Source: Candidatus Krumholzibacteriia bacterium | Lineage (GTDB): Bacteria; Krumholzibacteriota; Krumholzibacteriia; LZORAL124-64-63 | Length of the DNA: 11,585 nucleotides | Direction: 5' to 3' | Assembly (NCBI GenBank): GCA_027056825.1 | Contig: JALUJS010000225.1 | Coordinates: 1-11,585 of the forward strand | Shown here: positions 7,857-11,585 of the stretch, in pieces | Layout of the letters: each line of letters opens with the position of its first letter | How positions within the stretch are numbered: the stretch's first letter is position 1 | The notes under the pieces: generated by a model | The model's input: only the letters and a program-made list of their open reading frames with translations | Told to the model about the DNA's origin: nothing | Database searches by the model: none | Position numbers and translations under genes: made by a program

Positions 7857-8907
7857 CGCCTCCTGGGCCGCCCGCACCCTGCCGTGGCAGGTCCGGAGCG
7901 GACCCGAGAACGACGTGGTGCTGTTGACCGAGGCCGCCCTGGGCCGCGGTCTGTGGTCCTTCCCGTTCCCCGGCCGGGCTTCGGAGGTGGAGCGCCGCAC
8001 CCTTCTGGGCGAGATCCTGCGCCGCCTGGACGGTGCGCCGGACCTGGCCGCGTGGCTGCGGGTCGGCCTCGAGGAATGCGACCTCCCGGTCCGGCGCTGC
8101 CTCCAGGAGAAGGGCCTGGTTTCCTTCGACACGGCGCACCGGCCCGTGGGTGCGGGCCTGCTCGTGGATGACGGGCTGGAACGGGCGGTGGTCATAGGCG
8201 AGGAAGACCACCTGCGTATCAAGGCCTGGCGGGCCGGGTTCGACGCGGGCGCCGCCCTCACCGCGGCCCTGGACCTGGAGTCGGTGCTCGACCAGCGGCT
8301 CGAATTCGCCTTCAGCGAGGAGTTCGGCTACCTGACGGCCCACCCCACCCGCGTGGGCACCGGTCTGCGCTTCACCTCCCTGGCGCATCTGCCGGGGCTG
8401 GTCATGGCCGGCGAGATCGGGCGGATCGTCAACGCCCTGCGCCAGCTCCAGTTCGCCGTCAGGGGCCTGGATGGCCGCAACCAGTCGGTGCGCGGCTGCC
8501 TCTTCCTGATCTCCAGCCAGGTGACCCTGGGCCGCAGCGAGGAGGAGACGGCGGAGGATTTTGCCCTCCATGTCGGCAAGATCATCCTCCACGAACGCAA
8601 CGCGCGGCGGCAGCTCTACCAGGCCGACCCGGTGGGATTGCAGGACGTGGCCCACCGCGCCCTGGCCATCGGCCGCGGCGCCCGCCTGATGACCCTCCAG
8701 GAGGGGTTCGACCGGTTGTCGGACCTGCGTCTGGGCCGCGGCCTGGGCATCCTGCCGGACCTGCCATGGGAGAGCCTCAACCGTCTGCTGGTCTTCCAGC
8801 AGGGGGGACACTTGGAGCTGGAATCAGGAAAGACATTGCAAGGCAAGGAGTTGATGGAGCGCAGGGCCACGCTCTTTCGCCGGGAACTTTCCGCGGCCGC
8901 CTCCTGA
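7843..8907 (+). CDS. mcsB: McsB-family protein (phosphagen kinase fold) with degenerate active site
   Basis: McsB proteins phosphorylate arginines and mark proteins for ClpCP. Length (354 residues) and collinear similarity to Bacillus-type McsB (compared from memory) are clear: GPENDVVL near the N-terminus, EEDHLRI (120-126), GYLTAHPTRVGTGLR (ending R176), VRGLDG (206-211), SSQVTLGRSEEE, and SDLRLGRGLGI. Retained are the EEDH glutamates E120/E121, R125, R176 and R207. Lost are the ATP-site SSRxR motif (now L-T-E30-A-A32), the Asn before EEDH (G119), the family Cys (H167) and following Asn (R170), the substrate-binding GEGSE loop (G211-R212-N-Q-S215), and the RD of the C-terminal RDxxRA phospho-arginine pocket (L337-M338, with R341 kept). 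The frame is intact, so this is not a decayed gene; I infer a pseudokinase or adaptor. ATG 7843 has GGAG at 7833-7836. The symbol marks family, not proven activity. Confidence 0.9.
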   Translation: MTERDASWAARTLPWQVRSGPENDVVLLTEAALGRGLWSFPFPGRASEVERRTLLGEILRRLDGAPDLAAWLRVGLEECDLPVRRCLQEKGLVSFDTAHRPVGAGLLVDDGLERAVVIGEEDHLRIKAWRAGFDAGAALTAALDLESVLDQRLEFAFSEEFGYLTAHPTRVGTGLRFTSLAHLPGLVMAGEIGRIVNALRQLQFAVRGLDGRNQSVRGCLFLISSQVTLGRSEEETAEDFALHVGKIILHERNARRQLYQADPVGLQDVAHRALAIGRGARLMTLQEGFDRLSDLRLGRGLGILPDLPWESLNRLLVFQQGGHLELESGKTLQGKELMERRATLFRRELSAAAS

Positions 8908-8917
8908 AGCCTTGCCG

Positions 8918-8939
8918 CGGGCCGCTGGTTCGCGGCCTG
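8918..8939 (+). terminator. Weak GC hairpin after mcsB
   Basis: GGCCGC (8920-8925) pairs with GCGGCC (8932-8937) around a six-base loop, extendable to about eight pairs with one G-U. It begins 11 bases after the mcsB stop. No T-run follows, so it is at best an inefficient or Rho-assisted terminator, or simply a 3' stabilising stem. Confidence 0.25.
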
Positions 8940-8966
8940 GGTCAATCCCCCGTCAAGATGGTCCAT
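8940..8966 (+). promoter_or_regulatory. Three helically phased GGTCAAT-like heptads upstream of clpC
   Basis: GGTCAAT (8940), CGTCAAG (8951) and GGTCCAT (8960) form a loose tandem array with 11- and 9-base steps. It resembles the GGTCAAA tandem heptads bound by CtsR in Firmicutes, where the step is 10 bases. The fit is imperfect and no ctsR gene is in the window, so an operator role is only a possibility. Confidence 0.2.
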
Positions 8967-9007
8967 ATCCGGCCGAAAACCTTGTCACAGAGGCATCAGG
9001 GCCGCGA

Positions 9008-9024
9008 CGGGGAAGAGGTCCCCG
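9008..9024. repeat. Dyad copy 1 in the clpC leader
   Basis: CGGGGA and TCCCCG are arranged around the five bases AGAGG. It is nearly the same sequence as the dyad at 9080-9095; with one base deleted, 15 of 17 positions match. Outer bases GCCG (9001-9004) and CGGC (9025-9028) can extend the stem past a three-base bulge. It could be an operator half or an RNA stem-loop. Confidence 0.55.
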
Positions 9025-9062
9025 CGGCTGCAACGCAGGTAGCGCCGTCCAGGCGCTTCCAG

Positions 9063-9068
9063 TATATT
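9063..9068 (+). promoter_or_regulatory. Possible sigma-70-type -10 element for clpC
   Basis: TATATT lies in the only AT-rich patch (9061-9071) of the 247-base gap, 86 bases before the clpC ATG. No good -35 is seen 16-18 bases upstream (TAGCGC at 9040-9045). It is therefore a weak candidate based mainly on composition contrast. Confidence 0.25.
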
Positions 9069-9069
9069 T

Positions 9070-9098
9070 CTTGCAAGGGCGGGGAACAGTCCCCGTCC
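9070..9098 (+). promoter_or_regulatory. Possible sigma-32-like heat-shock promoter for clpC
   Basis: CTTGCAA (9070-9076), 14 bases, then CCCCGTCC (9091-9098). This resembles the proteobacterial heat-shock consensus CTTGAAA-N11-16-CCCCATNT: six of seven match in the -35, and the CCCC core plus one T match in the -10. Transcription would begin near 9105, about 50 bases before the ATG. The CCCC core is also half of a dyad, and C-runs are common in GC-rich DNA, so chance is a real alternative. A separate promoter for clpC makes biological sense. Confidence 0.3.
9080..9095. repeat. Dyad copy 2 in the clpC leader
   Basis: CGGGGA and TCCCCG are arranged around the four bases ACAG, just downstream of the AT-rich patch. 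Its centre is about 71 bases from that of the copy at 9008-9024, near seven DNA helical turns, so both copies would lie on roughly the same face. It may be an operator, or a stem-loop if transcription starts upstream of it. Confidence 0.55.
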
Positions 9099-9106
9099 GG
9101 TCCGAT

Positions 9107-9127
9107 AGCCGGCAGGGATGCCCGGCT
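9107..9127 (+). promoter_or_regulatory. Small stem-loop in the clpC 5' leader
   Basis: AGCCGG (9107-9112) pairs with CCGGCT (9122-9127) around a nine-base loop. It ends 13 bases before the GGAGG ribosome-binding site (9141-9145) of clpC. It could shape the leader RNA but leaves the ribosome-binding site free, so a direct switch is not evident. Confidence 0.25.
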
Positions 9128-9154
9128 CCCAACTGCCATTGGAGGCGATTCTGC

Positions 9155-11585
<2,431 letters not shown>

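Noticed and set aside
8908..9154. CIRCE (HrcA) operator, riboswitch or tRNA in the gap
   Set aside because: I looked for the TTAGCACTC/GAGTGCTAA dyad, tRNA arms and known riboswitch-like structure and saw none.

Overview
The window is a GC-rich, densely packed bacterial segment. Every gene I can support lies on the + strand, in the order polA (partial) - coaE - prfB - lysS - lolC/E-type permease - lolD - mcsA - mcsB - clpC (partial). Genes overlap by 4 to 14 bases or sit 1 to 25 bases apart, except for one 247-base gap before clpC. Several starts are GTG (prfB, lysS, mcsA). A Lol-type lipoprotein ABC exporter indicates a diderm (outer-membrane) cell. McsA-McsB-ClpC is best known from Firmicutes but also occurs in diderm lineages. 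This combination suggests a high-GC diderm bacterium, perhaps of the FCB group or an uncultured candidate phylum. The phylum is an inference and cannot be fixed from this sequence.

Layout. 1-48: a perfect 48-base palindrome flush with the left edge. 48-2000: the proofreading and polymerase part of DNA polymerase I, probably cut by the edge. 1997-2638: dephospho-CoA kinase. 2635-3754: peptide chain release factor 2, made by a programmed +1 frameshift at CTT-TGA-C (2698-2704). 3779-5308: class II lysyl-tRNA synthetase. 5310-6554 and 6580-7278: permease and ATPase of a LolCDE-like lipoprotein exporter. 7275-7856 and 7843-8907: McsA and McsB. 8908-9154: non-coding leader with two near-identical dyads and candidate promoter elements. 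9155-11585: ClpC, missing only its C-terminal end.

How the parts work together. The first half is housekeeping: DNA repair synthesis, CoA synthesis, translation termination and lysine charging. It probably forms one translationally coupled transcription unit with the lipoprotein exporter. The second half is a protein quality-control module. In the known paradigm McsA activates McsB, McsB phosphorylates arginines on damaged proteins, and ClpC recognises phospho-arginine and feeds substrates to ClpP.

The most interesting observation is that this McsB keeps the fold-wide family sequence and an intact reading frame but has lost many hallmark active-site residues. The two ATP-binding arginines of the SSRxR motif are Glu30 and Ala32. 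The conserved cysteine is His167. The GEGSE loop that binds the substrate arginine is G-R-N-Q-S. The RD of the C-terminal RDxxRA phospho-arginine sensor is Leu-Met. McsA keeps both zinc-binding clusters, and ClpC keeps its N-terminal docking glutamates. This suggests a pseudokinase-type McsB that acts as a ClpC adaptor or regulator rather than as an arginine kinase. No ctsR gene is visible.
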